Origin: Micromonospora trifolii
Lineage (GTDB): Bacteria; Actinomycetota; Actinomycetes; Mycobacteriales; Micromonosporaceae
Length of the DNA: 64,000 nucleotides
Direction: 5' to 3'
Assembly (NCBI RefSeq): GCF_022229005.1
Contig: NZ_JAKKFD010000009.1
Span: 1-64,000 of the forward strand
A program made the translations under genes and the position numbers. The notes beneath the pieces are model-generated. The model was not told the DNA's origin. It made no database searches and saw only the letters and a program-made list of their open reading frames with translations. How positions within the stretch are numbered: position 1 is the first letter of the stretch; every line of letters begins with the position of its first letter. Of this stretch, positions 1 through 8,124 are shown piece by piece.

Positions 1-903
1 GTGCACGCCGTCGCCGGCCGGGGCCCCGATGATCACGTTGCGCAGTGTGGCGCCGGCGGCCAGCTCGAACATCGGGTCCTGGCTCTCGCTCTGCCCACCG
101 TCACCGATGCCGTAGTAGCGCTTGAGCCCACCGTCGAAGGTGCCGGAGACCGCGATCGTGGCGTCCACCTTCTGGCTGCTGGTGGGCGTCGGCCAGCCAG
201 CCGGCGGAGGTGTGGTGGTCGGTGGTGGCGTGGTGGTCGGTGGCGGAGTGGTGGTCGGCGGCGGCGTGGTCGGGGTGCCGCCGCCGGAGGAGTCGACCGC
301 CACGTCGTCGAAGCCGCCACTGGCGTACGCGGTGACCAGCCCGATCCGGCCCGCGCCGGCCAGGCTGTTGCTGCCGGACGCGATCTGGGTGCCGTTGACG
401 AAGCCGCGGATGGTGCTGCCGCTGGTCTCGATGCGCAGTGTGTACCAGGTGCCGGTGCCGACGCCCAGCGCGGCCGAACCGATCGCCGTGACGGAGCTGC
501 CGTTGACCGCCTGGAGCTCGGCCCGGCCGGAGCCGAGCAGGGCCAGCCGGTACATCTTGGTGCTGCTGGTGGAACGGGCGGCAAGCCCGACCAGGGCGCT
601 GGACGAGCCGAAGCTCGTCGGCCTGACCCGGGCCTGCACGGAGTAGTTGGTCCAGCTGGTCTGGCCGGCGAACTGCCGGGCCAGTTCGCTGCCGGCGTTG
701 GACTGGTTGAGCACGCCCGAGCCGTCGACGGTCCAGGTGCCGCCGGACTTGGACCAGCCGGAGGTGTCGCCGTCGGTGAAGTCGTCGCTGAAGACGGTGG
801 CCGCGAAGGCCGAGGTCATGCCAGCGGTGAGGGCCGCCGCGGTCACCCCGGCACCCACCGCCAGCAGGAGTGGTCGGCGGCCGGTGAGTCGTCTTTTCTG
901 CAC
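1..903 (-). CDS. Secreted pectate lyase, PL3-type, N-terminal part (cut by window edge)
   Basis: Exported polysaccharide lyase expected to cleave de-esterified pectin. The first 301 residues are visible. An arginine-rich signal peptide (about 1-33) is followed by a laminin-G/CBM66-like beta-sandwich (about 35-200), then a linker of repeated TTTPPP units (about 205-235), then the start of the catalytic domain with [16 protein letters not shown] and [10 protein letters not shown], which is typical of Pectate_lyase_3. The rest lies beyond base 1. The GTG start at 903 is chosen because AAGGAGG lies six bases upstream and the signal peptide follows at once. A promoter and a LacI-type operator-like palindrome lie upstream, so substrate-controlled expression is likely (inference). 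Family assignment is from motif recognition; the catalytic residues are not visible. Confidence 0.85.
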   Translation of the reverse strand, partial: MQKRRLTGRRPLLLAVGAGVTAAALTAGMTSAFAATVFSDDFTDGDTSGWSKSGGTWTVDGSGVLNQSNAGSELARQFAGQTSWTNYSVQARVRPTSFGSSSALVGLAARSTSSTKMYRLALLGSGRAELQAVNGSSVTAIGSAALGVGTGTWYTLRIETSGSTIRGFVNGTQIASGSNSLAGAGRIGLVTAYASGGFDDVAVDSSGGGTPTTPPPTTTPPPTTTPPPTTTPPPAGWPTPTSSQKVDATIAVSGTFDGGLKRYYGIGDGGQSESQDPMFELAAGATLRNVIIGAPAGDGVH

Positions 904-1049
904 AGGTGTCCTCCTTGACGCATGTGGTGGTGATCCCTCGGCGGCCGTAGCGAGACGTGTCGGCACGGCGTGCTGCGCTGAACGGGATCGGTGTGCGCCC
1001 CCGCCGGAAGCCCGGATCCGAAACGGGGTGAAGCGGGATCGAAGCCCTG

Positions 1050-1065
1050 GGGAAAGGGCTTTCCC
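1050..1065. promoter_or_regulatory. LacI-family-like operator upstream of the pectate lyase gene
   Basis: The inverted repeat GGGAAAG-GG-CTTTCCC has perfect 7-bp arms, flanked by outer arms CGAAGC (1040-1045) and GCTTCG (1069-1074). The GAAAG-NN-CTTTC layout is that of many LacI/GalR-family operators of sugar-utilisation genes. It lies just downstream of a promoter-like pair, where a bound repressor would block transcription. No LacI-type gene is in the window. The identity of the regulator is inference. Confidence 0.45.
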
Positions 1066-1074
1066 GATGCTTCG

Positions 1075-1104
1075 AGGCTAGGACTGCCCAACCATCAACG
1101 TCAA
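1075..1104 (-). promoter_or_regulatory. Likely promoter of the pectate lyase gene
   Basis: On the minus strand TTGACG (1104-1099) and TAGCCT (1080-1075) are separated by 18 bases and match the actinobacterial housekeeping -35/-10 pattern. A start just downstream would place the 1050-1065 palindrome over the first transcribed bases and give a leader of roughly 165 bases. Confidence 0.4.
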
Positions 1105-1161
1105 TGCCTGGCGCTTGCAGGTCTGTTGCAGGATTCCGGCCCTGACGGAAACGCCGACGGA

Positions 1162-2961
1162 TCAGTAGCTCTCCGGCTCGGTGATCCGCCAGGCCGCGTT
1201 GATCAACCCGATGTGCGAGAGCGCCTGCGGGGTGTTGCCGAGCTGCATGCCGGTGGTGAGGTCGATCTGCTCGCTGAACAGCCCCACGTCGTTGGAGTAC
1301 CCGACGACCCGCTCGAAGAGCGCCTCGGCGCGCTCCGGCTCGCCCGTCATCACCAGGCACTCCACCAGCCAGAACGAGCACAGCAGGAATCCGGCCGGGT
1401 CGGTCGTCCAGCGGCGCAGCAGGCCGTCCTCGGTGCCCAGCTCGCGCTCGACCATCGCGATCGTCGAGCGCATCCGGGGGTCGGTGGCCGGCAGGAAGTG
1501 CGTGACCGGCAGGGCGAGCACCGAGGCGTCCAGCTCCGCCGAACCGAACGCGCCGGTGAACGCCCCGATCCGCTCGTTCCACCCCTCGCGCAGCACGGTG
1601 TCGCGGATCTCGTCGCGTACCCGGGCCCAGCGACCGGGGTCGGCCCGATCACCGAGCCGGTCGGCGAGCCCCACCGCCCGGTCCATGGTCAACCAGCAGG
1701 ACACCTTGGACGAGACGTAGTGGCGCTCCTCGTCGCGGGTCTCCCAGATGCCCCGGTCCGGCAGGTGCCACGTCGCGGCCACCTGCTCGGTCAGCCCCAG
1801 CACCATCTCCCGCAGCTCGTCCTCGAACCGCGCGCCGAGGTAGTCGCGCAGCCGCCACACCGCCGACATCACCTCACCGGGCACGTCGAGCTGCCGCTGC
1901 CGCCAGGCGTCGTTGCCGACCCGCACGGGTCGACTGTCGCGGTAGCCGCGCAGATGGTTGCAGTGGTGCTCGGAGAGGTCACGCTCCCCCTCCAGCCCGA
2001 AGAGCACCGGCACGGGCTCGTCGCCGATCCGGCCGATCGAGCGGGTCGCCCAGGCGAACAGCCGGGACGTCTCGTCGGGGCAGGCCGCCACCCAGAGCGC
2101 CCGCATCGTCAACGAGAAGTCCCGCAGCCAGGAGTAGCGGTAGTCGTAGTTCCGGTCGCCGCCGATCTGCTCCGGCAGCGAGGAGGTCAGCGCGGCGGCG
2201 ACCGCGCCGCTGCGGGCGTACGTGAGGCCGGTCAGGACCGTCGAGCTGTGTTTGACGAGTTCGGGGTAGCGGCCGGAGTACCCGTGCGTCTCCCGGAACG
2301 CCTGCCACGCCTCGATCGTCTCGGCGAGGGTGGTCAGCGGGTCCACCCGGGCCGGCGGGTCGCCGTACGCCTCGCCGAACGCGAGGTCCATCCCGATCAC
2401 CTGACCGGCGGAGACCTCGAACTCGTGGGTCACCCGGTCGGTGCCCGCCCGCAGGTGCAGGCCCTCGGCGCGCAACATCAGCACGACCGGGCCGGCGCCG
2501 GCCAGCACCCCGCCGTCCGGCTGCTCGTGCAGGTATGGCGTGAGCAGGCCGTACTCCGGGCGGGGCGCGAAGTCCAACGCCATCCGCACCCGCCCGGAGA
2601 GCCCCTCGACCACCCGGATCAGCACGGCGGGTGAGTTCTTACCCAGCTCGTGGGCGCGCGCGCCGACCTCGGCGGCCAGCGCGTCGGTGACCGCCACGCT
2701 GCCGTGCGGGGTGTGGTGCACGGTCCGCAGCACCAACGTGTCCGGCAGGTACGCGCGCTCCACCCGGTGACCCGGGTCGCCGACCCCGACCGGCGCCAGC
2801 CGGAAGTGGCCGGCCCCCGGGTCGAGCAGCCGCGCGAACACGGACGACCCGTCGAACCGGTGCGGGCACCACCAGTCGATCGAGCCGTCCTTGCCGACCA
2901 GGGCACCCGAACGAGAGTCCGAGAGGAACCCGTAGTCGGAGATCTGCGGCTGCTGCTCCAC
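1162..2961 (-). CDS. Glycoside hydrolase family 15 protein (glucoamylase/trehalase-like)
   Basis: Predicted cytoplasmic glucosidase of 599 residues acting on alpha-glucans or trehalose; the exact substrate cannot be read from sequence. An N-terminal beta domain opens with ISDYGFLSDSRSGALVGKDG and a (alpha/alpha)6 barrel follows. The GH15 motif RNYDYRYSWLRD is near residue 268 and the segment DRGIWE, carrying the probable general-acid glutamate, is near residue 402. No signal peptide is present. Length is normal for the bacterial family. The GTG start at 2961 has only a weak purine-rich site before it but matches the usual family start. The gene precedes the pectate lyase on the same strand, separated by a promoter region, so joint transcription is doubtful. 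Confidence 0.9.
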   Translation of the reverse strand: MEQQPQISDYGFLSDSRSGALVGKDGSIDWWCPHRFDGSSVFARLLDPGAGHFRLAPVGVGDPGHRVERAYLPDTLVLRTVHHTPHGSVAVTDALAAEVGARAHELGKNSPAVLIRVVEGLSGRVRMALDFAPRPEYGLLTPYLHEQPDGGVLAGAGPVVLMLRAEGLHLRAGTDRVTHEFEVSAGQVIGMDLAFGEAYGDPPARVDPLTTLAETIEAWQAFRETHGYSGRYPELVKHSSTVLTGLTYARSGAVAAALTSSLPEQIGGDRNYDYRYSWLRDFSLTMRALWVAACPDETSRLFAWATRSIGRIGDEPVPVLFGLEGERDLSEHHCNHLRGYRDSRPVRVGNDAWRQRQLDVPGEVMSAVWRLRDYLGARFEDELREMVLGLTEQVAATWHLPDRGIWETRDEERHYVSSKVSCWLTMDRAVGLADRLGDRADPGRWARVRDEIRDTVLREGWNERIGAFTGAFGSAELDASVLALPVTHFLPATDPRMRSTIAMVERELGTEDGLLRRWTTDPAGFLLCSFWLVECLVMTGEPERAEALFERVVGYSNDVGLFSEQIDLTTGMQLGNTPQALSHIGLINAAWRITEPESY

Positions 2962-3003
2962 CCGCCGCGGGTACCCGCAACGACCCGGATCAGGCCGGAC
3001 GGA

Positions 3004-3408
3004 TCATTCGGTCGGCGGCTCGTCCTCGCCCGCCGCCTCGGCCGCGTCGGCCTCTTCCTTGGTCTTGTGCACGGCCTTGTCGGCGTGCTCCGGCGGCCCG
3101 TAGACCGTGTACAGCACCAGCGGGTTGGGGCCGGTGTTGACGAAGTTGTGCTTGGTGCCCGCCGGCACCACGACCAGGTCGCCCGCGACGACCTTCCGCT
3201 TCGCGCCGGCGACCCGCGCCTCGCCGACGCCACTCACGAAGGTGAGGATCTGGTCGATGTCCTCGTGCACCTCCTCGCCGATCTCTCCATCGGCAGGGAT
3301 GGTCATGATGACCAACTGAGTGTGCTCACCGGTCCACAGCACGCGCCGGAAATCCGGGCTCTTCTCGGCGACAGTCGCGATAGTGAAATGCTCCATGTCC
3401 ACGCTCAT
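3004..3408 (-). CDS. Small cupin-domain protein
   Basis: A 134-residue single-domain cupin. The metal-binding-type motif is seen as EEVHEDIDQILTFVSGVGEA followed by GDLVVVPAGTKHNFVNTG, giving His, acidic and second-half His ligands in the usual order. The C-terminus is acidic and rich in Ala and Glu. Such proteins may be isomerases, dioxygenases or sensors, and the sequence does not decide which. It sits 42 bases upstream of the GH15 gene on the same strand and could be cotranscribed with it. Confidence 0.8.
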   Translation of the reverse strand: MSVDMEHFTIATVAEKSPDFRRVLWTGEHTQLVIMTIPADGEIGEEVHEDIDQILTFVSGVGEARVAGAKRKVVAGDLVVVPAGTKHNFVNTGPNPLVLYTVYGPPEHADKAVHKTKEEADAAEAAGEDEPPTE

Positions 3409-3642
3409 ACCCCGTCCAGCGGTGTGCCACGCCGGGACTCACGAATGGTGGAATTCCCCACGCTGGGCGGGTTTGGATCCGTAGGGACCGGGGATCGAGA
3501 AGCGGACCGGCACGAAGGGCCGGTCGAGCCAGGTCCCCGCCGGCGTACCGCCGAACGGCTGCGATGGTGGGAGACGGCCAGAGCACGGCGACGTTCCGAC
3601 AACTGTCGAAACGGCGCCGTGCGCTCTTGTGTGCCAGAGGGC

Positions 3643-4521
3643 TCAGCGGTGCAGCCAGCTGAGCAGGTCGGGCGGGGCCAGCATTGCTGCTTTCTCCTGG
3701 TATCGGGCTCGGCCGGCTTTGTTCAGCAGGTCGCGTCCCTGACCTGAGGCGCCTCGGCGGAAGAACGCCTGGCGGTCACGCAGCACGCCGAGCGTGTCCG
3801 GTGCGAGCCGGTCGGCGCGCTCCCGCATGCGACCGAAAGTGGCGGCCTCCACCAACTCCGGCCCCGGGCTCGGAAGTTTCCACAGGTCGGCGAGCCGGCG
3901 CATCTCACCGCCCAGATCGGCCAGCAGGTCGTCGTAGTGCACGAGCTCGACGTTCGGCTCGTGCCGGCGGGCCCACGCGTCACCCAGGTGCATCAGCACC
4001 CCGGGCAGTGAATCCAGCTCGGTGCCCGGGTCCACCTCCCGGTCGACCCAGCTCAGCAACCACTCCCGCACCGAAGGCCGCTCCCGGGGTGGCCCGGCCG
4101 GGGCGGGTTGGCCGGTCAGCTCGGCGATGCGCGCCCGGTCCAGGTTGGCGCCCTGGTGGTAGAGGGAGACCGCCATGTCCAGCGGGTGCCGGGCCACCAC
4201 CACGTAGTGCGCCCGAGGGTCGAGCGGCACCCCGTCCAGCGGGGTGTGCGTCTTGATGAACCGCCGGTGCGGCTGGGCGGCCAGCCGGTCGTACACCGTG
4301 GCCTGCGGCTCGCCCAACCAGTCCAGCCACGGCGACAGCACTGTCAGCGGCGCCGGCAACTCCGGGGTACGGAGCACCAGGAGCGCACAGATCATCTGCA
4401 TCCAGGTGGTGCCGCTCTTCGACCGGGTGCTGATCACGATGTCGCCGTCACGGAACGGGAAGCCGCCCCACCGCGCGCTGTCCTCTTCGTCGGATCGGTA
4501 TCTGTGAATTGGCCTGGGCAC
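3643..4521 (-). CDS. PAPS-dependent sulfotransferase family protein
   Basis: 292 residues of the cytosolic-type sulfotransferase fold, which transfers sulfate from PAPS to a hydroxyl or amine. The 5'-phosphosulfate loop is visible as SKSGTTWM near residue 34, the catalytic-His region as KTHTPLDG, the 3'-phosphate site as RHPLDMAVSLYHQG near residue 110, and the C-terminal PAPS motif as RRGASGQGRD. The acceptor is unknown. The GTG start at 4521 is preceded by TACCAT with a 6-base gap, which suggests a leaderless transcript. It is transcribed away from the beta-protein gene at 4613. Confidence 0.85.
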   Translation of the reverse strand: MPRPIHRYRSDEEDSARWGGFPFRDGDIVISTRSKSGTTWMQMICALLVLRTPELPAPLTVLSPWLDWLGEPQATVYDRLAAQPHRRFIKTHTPLDGVPLDPRAHYVVVARHPLDMAVSLYHQGANLDRARIAELTGQPAPAGPPRERPSVREWLLSWVDREVDPGTELDSLPGVLMHLGDAWARRHEPNVELVHYDDLLADLGGEMRRLADLWKLPSPGPELVEAATFGRMRERADRLAPDTLGVLRDRQAFFRRGASGQGRDLLNKAGRARYQEKAAMLAPPDLLSWLHR

Positions 4522-4527
4522 CGGTGG

Positions 4528-4607
4528 ATGGTAGTCGCCGAACCGACAGTCCAGCAGCCGAATTCCGGCTTACATCAGTGGGGCATGCGCGTATGCCTGG
4601 CTAGATT
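4528..4607. promoter_or_regulatory. Divergent leaderless -10 elements for sulfotransferase and beta-protein genes
   Basis: TACCAT on the minus strand (4533-4528) lies six bases before GTG 4521. TAGATT on the plus strand (4602-4607) lies five bases before ATG 4613. Neither start has a Shine-Dalgarno sequence, so transcription probably begins at or beside each start codon. Confidence 0.5.
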
Positions 4608-4612
4608 GAATT

Positions 4613-5677
4613 ATGGTGCCCGCCCACGGGGGCCGGGCGGCGGCACCGGTCTACCGCCCCATCCTCGCCAACCGACGGGGCGAGCTCGAGGCCCTGAGCC
4701 ACCTCGATCCCGCGTACGCCGCACTGGTATCCCCGATCCTGGAGATCGGCGCGATCGGTCGGTCCACGATGGACGCCATCCGCCGGTTGCCATCCGGGCT
4801 GCTGCCCGCCATCGACGTCAGCGCGCTGCCCGACATCCCCGAGGCGGAGCTGACCCGTTGGGGCGTACCGGTGGTGCCGGTGATCGGGCTCTCCGAGAGC
4901 GACCACCGGCTGGTCGCGCACGGCGCGGCGGCGCGGGCGTACGGCCGGCGCGCGCTCATCCGGCTGCGGGCCGGTCGGGACCGGGCCGGGCCGGACGCGA
5001 GCACCACCGCCGTGGAACGGATCTGGCGGTTCACCGACCTCGCCCCGGAGGAGTGCGACCTGCTGGTGGACGCGGGGGACGTGTGCTGCCCGGCGGACGT
5101 GCGGACCGCCGAGCCCCGGGTACGCCACCTGCTGGACTGGGCGCGCCGGCACGCCTGGCGGTCGGTGACGGTGGCGGCCGGCGGTATGCCGCCGACGCTG
5201 TCCCGGTTGCCCACCGACGAGCCGGTCCAGCTGGACCGTTGGGACTGGCAACTGTGGCGACGACTTGCCGACGCCGGGGTCGACTACGGCGACTACGGCG
5301 TCCACCCGGCTGGGCCGGGCACCGCTGAGGGCGACCGGTTGCCGACAGTGCGATACACCGACGACGGCAGTTGGTGGGTCTACCGCTGGGCGCGACGCGG
5401 CGGCCGGGGCGACGACCGGTTCGCCGACCTGTGTCGCACGCTGGTGTCGGCGCCACACTGGCCGACCAGCGGGGCGGCCTTCTCCTGGGGTGACCACGAG
5501 CTGCTGCGCCGGGCCCGTCGGGGCGCCGGGGCCGGCTCGACCGCCAACTGGGCGGCGTGGAGCACCTCGCACCACCTGGCCCACGTGCTCGGCACGCTGT
5601 TGCACCCGGGCGGCGACGGTGCGCCGCGGTGGCACCCCGGGCAGGGTCCACCGCAGCGGGGACGATCGCTGCGGTGA
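4613..5677 (+). CDS. T4 beta-protein family protein (stand-alone)
   Basis: 354 residues resembling the Beta_protein family (relatives of the phage T4 beta protein). The N-terminal block Y-R-P-I-L-x-x-R-x-G-E-x-x-A-L followed by PILEIGAI is characteristic, and a TIM-barrel-like alternation of strands and helices follows (LPAIDVS, PVVPVIGLSE, ALIRLRAG, DLLVDAGD, SVTVAAGG). Homologues are often found in prophages or beside sce7725/sce7726-type genes, but none is adjacent here. The biochemical role is unknown; involvement in phage conflict is only a guess. The leaderless -10 (TAGATT) supports ATG 4613. It converges with the HesB-like gene, leaving eight bases between the stops. Confidence 0.65.
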   Translation: MVPAHGGRAAAPVYRPILANRRGELEALSHLDPAYAALVSPILEIGAIGRSTMDAIRRLPSGLLPAIDVSALPDIPEAELTRWGVPVVPVIGLSESDHRLVAHGAAARAYGRRALIRLRAGRDRAGPDASTTAVERIWRFTDLAPEECDLLVDAGDVCCPADVRTAEPRVRHLLDWARRHAWRSVTVAAGGMPPTLSRLPTDEPVQLDRWDWQLWRRLADAGVDYGDYGVHPAGPGTAEGDRLPTVRYTDDGSWWVYRWARRGGRGDDRFADLCRTLVSAPHWPTSGAAFSWGDHELLRRARRGAGAGSTANWAAWSTSHHLAHVLGTLLHPGGDGAPRWHPGQGPPQRGRSLR

Positions 5678-5685
5678 GGCCGGGT

Positions 5686-5967
5686 CTACTGCTTCTCGGT
5701 GAAGCCGAACTGGATGATGCCCTCGTCGTCGACGGTGGCGTCCACCGACGCGTCGCCGAGCAACTCGGCGGCGTCCTCGTCCAGGAAGATCCGGGCGCCC
5801 TGGTTGTCGACCACCCGATCGCCCTGTACCGGTTCGGGCACCAGCTCGACGGTGAGCGAGCCGGCCTCGGTGTCGGCGGCGATACGCACACCGCCGTCCT
5901 GGGCGACGTCCTGTTGGTTGGCGAGGTCACGGATGACGAGCACGGCGTTATCGGTCATGGTGAGCAT
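5686..5967 (-). CDS. HesB/IscA-like small protein lacking the cluster-binding cysteines
   Basis: 93 residues with the A-type Fe-S carrier fold pattern: MTDNAVLVIRDL at the N-terminus, GGVRIAAD, then VVDNQGARIFLDEDAAELL. Classical IscA/ErpA proteins bind Fe or Fe-S through three cysteines; this protein contains none, so it cannot act by that route. Related cysteine-free proteins are common in actinobacteria under the HesB name. ATG 5967 is preferred because GAGGAG lies eight bases upstream; ATG 5958 is an alternative. Confidence 0.75.
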   Translation of the reverse strand: MLTMTDNAVLVIRDLANQQDVAQDGGVRIAADTEAGSLTVELVPEPVQGDRVVDNQGARIFLDEDAAELLGDASVDATVDDEGIIQFGFTEKQ

Positions 5968-6158
5968 TGTTGGAACTCCTCGTGGATTCTCGGCTCGCGG
6001 TCGGATACCGCGCGGACCGGACAGTCGGCCCGCGTACGAGCCACGTGGGAGGCGACAGAGGGGCGAACGGTCATCGCCGTCGCATCGAATCGGGGCAGCT
6101 GACGGCCCCGTCACTCCCACCGTGCCCGCTGCCGGACCATCCGTCAAATAGAGCCAGG

Positions 6159-7232
6159 TCAGTGGAGAGCGGCGGCCGGGCTCAGCCAGGCGCGAATCTC
6201 GGTGACCGCCGTGCGGCCTGCCCGGTTGGCCCCGATCGTGCTGGCCGAGGGGCCGTACCCGACCAGGTGAACCCGTGCGTCGGCGACCACGCGGGTGCCG
6301 TCCATCGTGATACCGCCGCCCGGCGCGCGCAGCCCCAGCGGGGCGAGATGGTCGATGGCCGCCCGGAAGCCGGTGCACCAGAGGATCACGTCCGCCGGCA
6401 CGAACCGCCCGTCCGTCCAGGCCACCCCGTCGGGCGTGATCCGGTCGAACATGGGTAGCCGGTCGAGGACCCCGCGCTCGCGCAGTCGGCGTACCTCCGG
6501 GGTGACCGGAAGCCCGGTCACGCCCACCACGCTTCCCGGCGGTCGGCCGGCCCGCACCGCCTGGTCCACCCGGGCCACGGCGGCGCGACCCAGTTCCGGG
6601 CCGAACTCCTCGTCGTTGAAGGTCGGCGGCCGGCGGGTCACCCAGGTGGTGGCCGCCGCGACTGTGGAGACCTCGCCGAGCAGTTGCACTGCCGAGGTGC
6701 CGCCTCCGACCACCACCACACGCAGACCGGTGAACTCGGCCGGCCCCCGATAGTCGGCGGTGTGCAGTTGCCGCCCCCGGAAGGTCGACCGGCCCGGGTA
6801 GTGCGGCCAGAACGGTCGCGTCCAGGTGCCGGTGGCGTTGATCAGGGCCCGGGCGGTCCAGGTGCCTCGGTCGGTGTGCACATCGAGCCGTCCGTCCGGG
6901 CGGGAGCGCACCGCCCGGACCCGCACCGGCCGCCGCACCGGCAGGTCGAAGGCCCTCTCGTACGCGGCGAAGTAGGCGCTGACCTGCTCGGACGCCGGGC
7001 GATGTGGCTCGGTGGGCGGGAGCGGCAGCCCGGGCAGGTCGTGGAAGCCGTGCACCCGGTCGAAGACCAGCGTCGGCCAGCGGTGCTGCCAGGCGCCGCC
7101 GGGCCCGTTGTCGGCGTCGAGGATGACGAAGCCGCTGCCGGGCGCGAAGCCGGTGCGGTGCAGGTGATAGCCGGCGCTCAGGCCGGCCTGCCCGGAGCCG
7201 ATCACCACGACGTCCGCGGAGTGGGTGTCCAC
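6159..7232 (-). CDS. FAD-dependent oxidoreductase, flavin monooxygenase-like
   Basis: About 357 residues with two dinucleotide-binding motifs: VVVIGSGQAGLSAGYHL at the N-terminus for FAD and VVVVGGGTSAVQLLGEV in the middle for NADPH. The segment GPGGAWQHRW, aromatic-rich DLPGLPLPP and the late LWCTGFRAAIDHL resemble the CzcO/FMO group. The substrate is unknown. GTG 7232 places the first motif next to the N-terminus as in homologues; an in-frame GTG at 7292 would add 20 residues that look non-coding. It is divergent from the aquaporin gene. Confidence 0.8.
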   Translation of the reverse strand: MDTHSADVVVIGSGQAGLSAGYHLHRTGFAPGSGFVILDADNGPGGAWQHRWPTLVFDRVHGFHDLPGLPLPPTEPHRPASEQVSAYFAAYERAFDLPVRRPVRVRAVRSRPDGRLDVHTDRGTWTARALINATGTWTRPFWPHYPGRSTFRGRQLHTADYRGPAEFTGLRVVVVGGGTSAVQLLGEVSTVAAATTWVTRRPPTFNDEEFGPELGRAAVARVDQAVRAGRPPGSVVGVTGLPVTPEVRRLRERGVLDRLPMFDRITPDGVAWTDGRFVPADVILWCTGFRAAIDHLAPLGLRAPGGGITMDGTRVVADARVHLVGYGPSASTIGANRAGRTAVTEIRAWLSPAAALH

Positions 7233-7329
7233 GTGTCCTGCAACGCGCCGGATGTCACAGCTGTGCCCGTCCTCGACCGTCGCGCCGATCACAGACGGCC
7301 ATTCCGGCTTCGGCCACCTGACCTGCGCT

Positions 7330-7335
7330 TACGCT
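7330..7335 (+). promoter_or_regulatory. Leaderless -10 element of the aquaporin gene
   Basis: TACGCT ends six bases before ATG 7342 and no ribosome-binding site is present, the same arrangement as at several other genes in this window. Confidence 0.4.
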
Positions 7336-7341
7336 GAGTGA

Positions 7342-8058
7342 ATGAGCGACTTCCGTCGGTACGCGGCCGAGTTCCTCGGCACCCTGCTGCTGGTGTTCTT
7401 CGGGGTCGGCAGCGCGGTCGCCGCACGGATCCAGGGCGGCGTGGTGGTGGTGGCGCTGGCCTTCGGGTTCGTGATGGTGGCCCTCGTCTACACGATCGGC
7501 CCACTTTCCGGCAGCCACGTCAACCCAGCGGTCACGCTCGGTGTGCTGCTCTCCGGCAAGATCTCGGTGCTCGGGGCGGTGGCGTACTGGATCGCGCAGT
7601 TCGTCGGCGCGACAGTCGCGGGCTTCGTGCTCTGGGCGCTCACCCGATGGGGTGACGTCGCGGACCAGACCGGGGCCCTGGGCACGAACGGTTACGGCGC
7701 GCACATCAACCGGGGCGGCGCGGCCGTGCTGGAAGTCGTGCTGACCTTCCTGTTCGTGCTGGTCGTGCTGGTGGTGACCAGTCGGAGCGAGAATCCGGGC
7801 ACCGCCGGGCTGGCCATCGGGCTGGCCCTGGCCGTGACCCAACTGGTGGGCGTGACGCTGACCGGCGCGGCGGTCAATCCGGCCCGCGCGTTCGGGCCGG
7901 CGGTCTTCGAGGGCGGCGTGGCGCTCCGGCAGCTCTGGGTGTTCATCGTCTTCCCGCTGCTCGGCGGGGCGCTCGCGGCGCTGGTCGCACCACTGGTCAT
8001 GGGGGCGCAGCGGCACTACTGGGGTGGCCACGAGAAGACGGTCGGCGGGCCGAAGTAG
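7342..8058 (+). CDS. MIP family aquaporin / glycerol facilitator
   Basis: 238 residues with six membrane segments and two half-helix loops. The first NPA box is SHVNPAVTLG and the second is AAVNPARAFGPA, both intact. The short loops and overall length are closer to AqpZ-type water channels than to GlpF, so water or small neutral solutes are the likely cargo. ATG 7342 is preceded by a leaderless -10 element. No glycerol catabolic genes are adjacent. Confidence 0.9.
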   Translation: MSDFRRYAAEFLGTLLLVFFGVGSAVAARIQGGVVVVALAFGFVMVALVYTIGPLSGSHVNPAVTLGVLLSGKISVLGAVAYWIAQFVGATVAGFVLWALTRWGDVADQTGALGTNGYGAHINRGGAAVLEVVLTFLFVLVVLVVTSRSENPGTAGLAIGLALAVTQLVGVTLTGAAVNPARAFGPAVFEGGVALRQLWVFIVFPLLGGALAALVAPLVMGAQRHYWGGHEKTVGGPK

Positions 8059-8124
8059 CCCAGACGGCATCATCTTTCACCTGAGGGCTTTCTCCGGCGA
8101 ATATCTCCGTGGCAGCATCAGCGG

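Noticed and set aside
185..290. Tandem repeats that resemble a microsatellite or CRISPR-like array
   Set aside because: They encode the Thr/Pro linker of the pectate lyase; there are no spacers.
991..2634. 547-codon open frame on the plus strand opposite the GH15 gene
   Set aside because: Antisense shadow caused by high GC; its composition is Arg/Gly/Pro/His-rich and it has no start signal, while the minus strand encodes a full GH15 enzyme.
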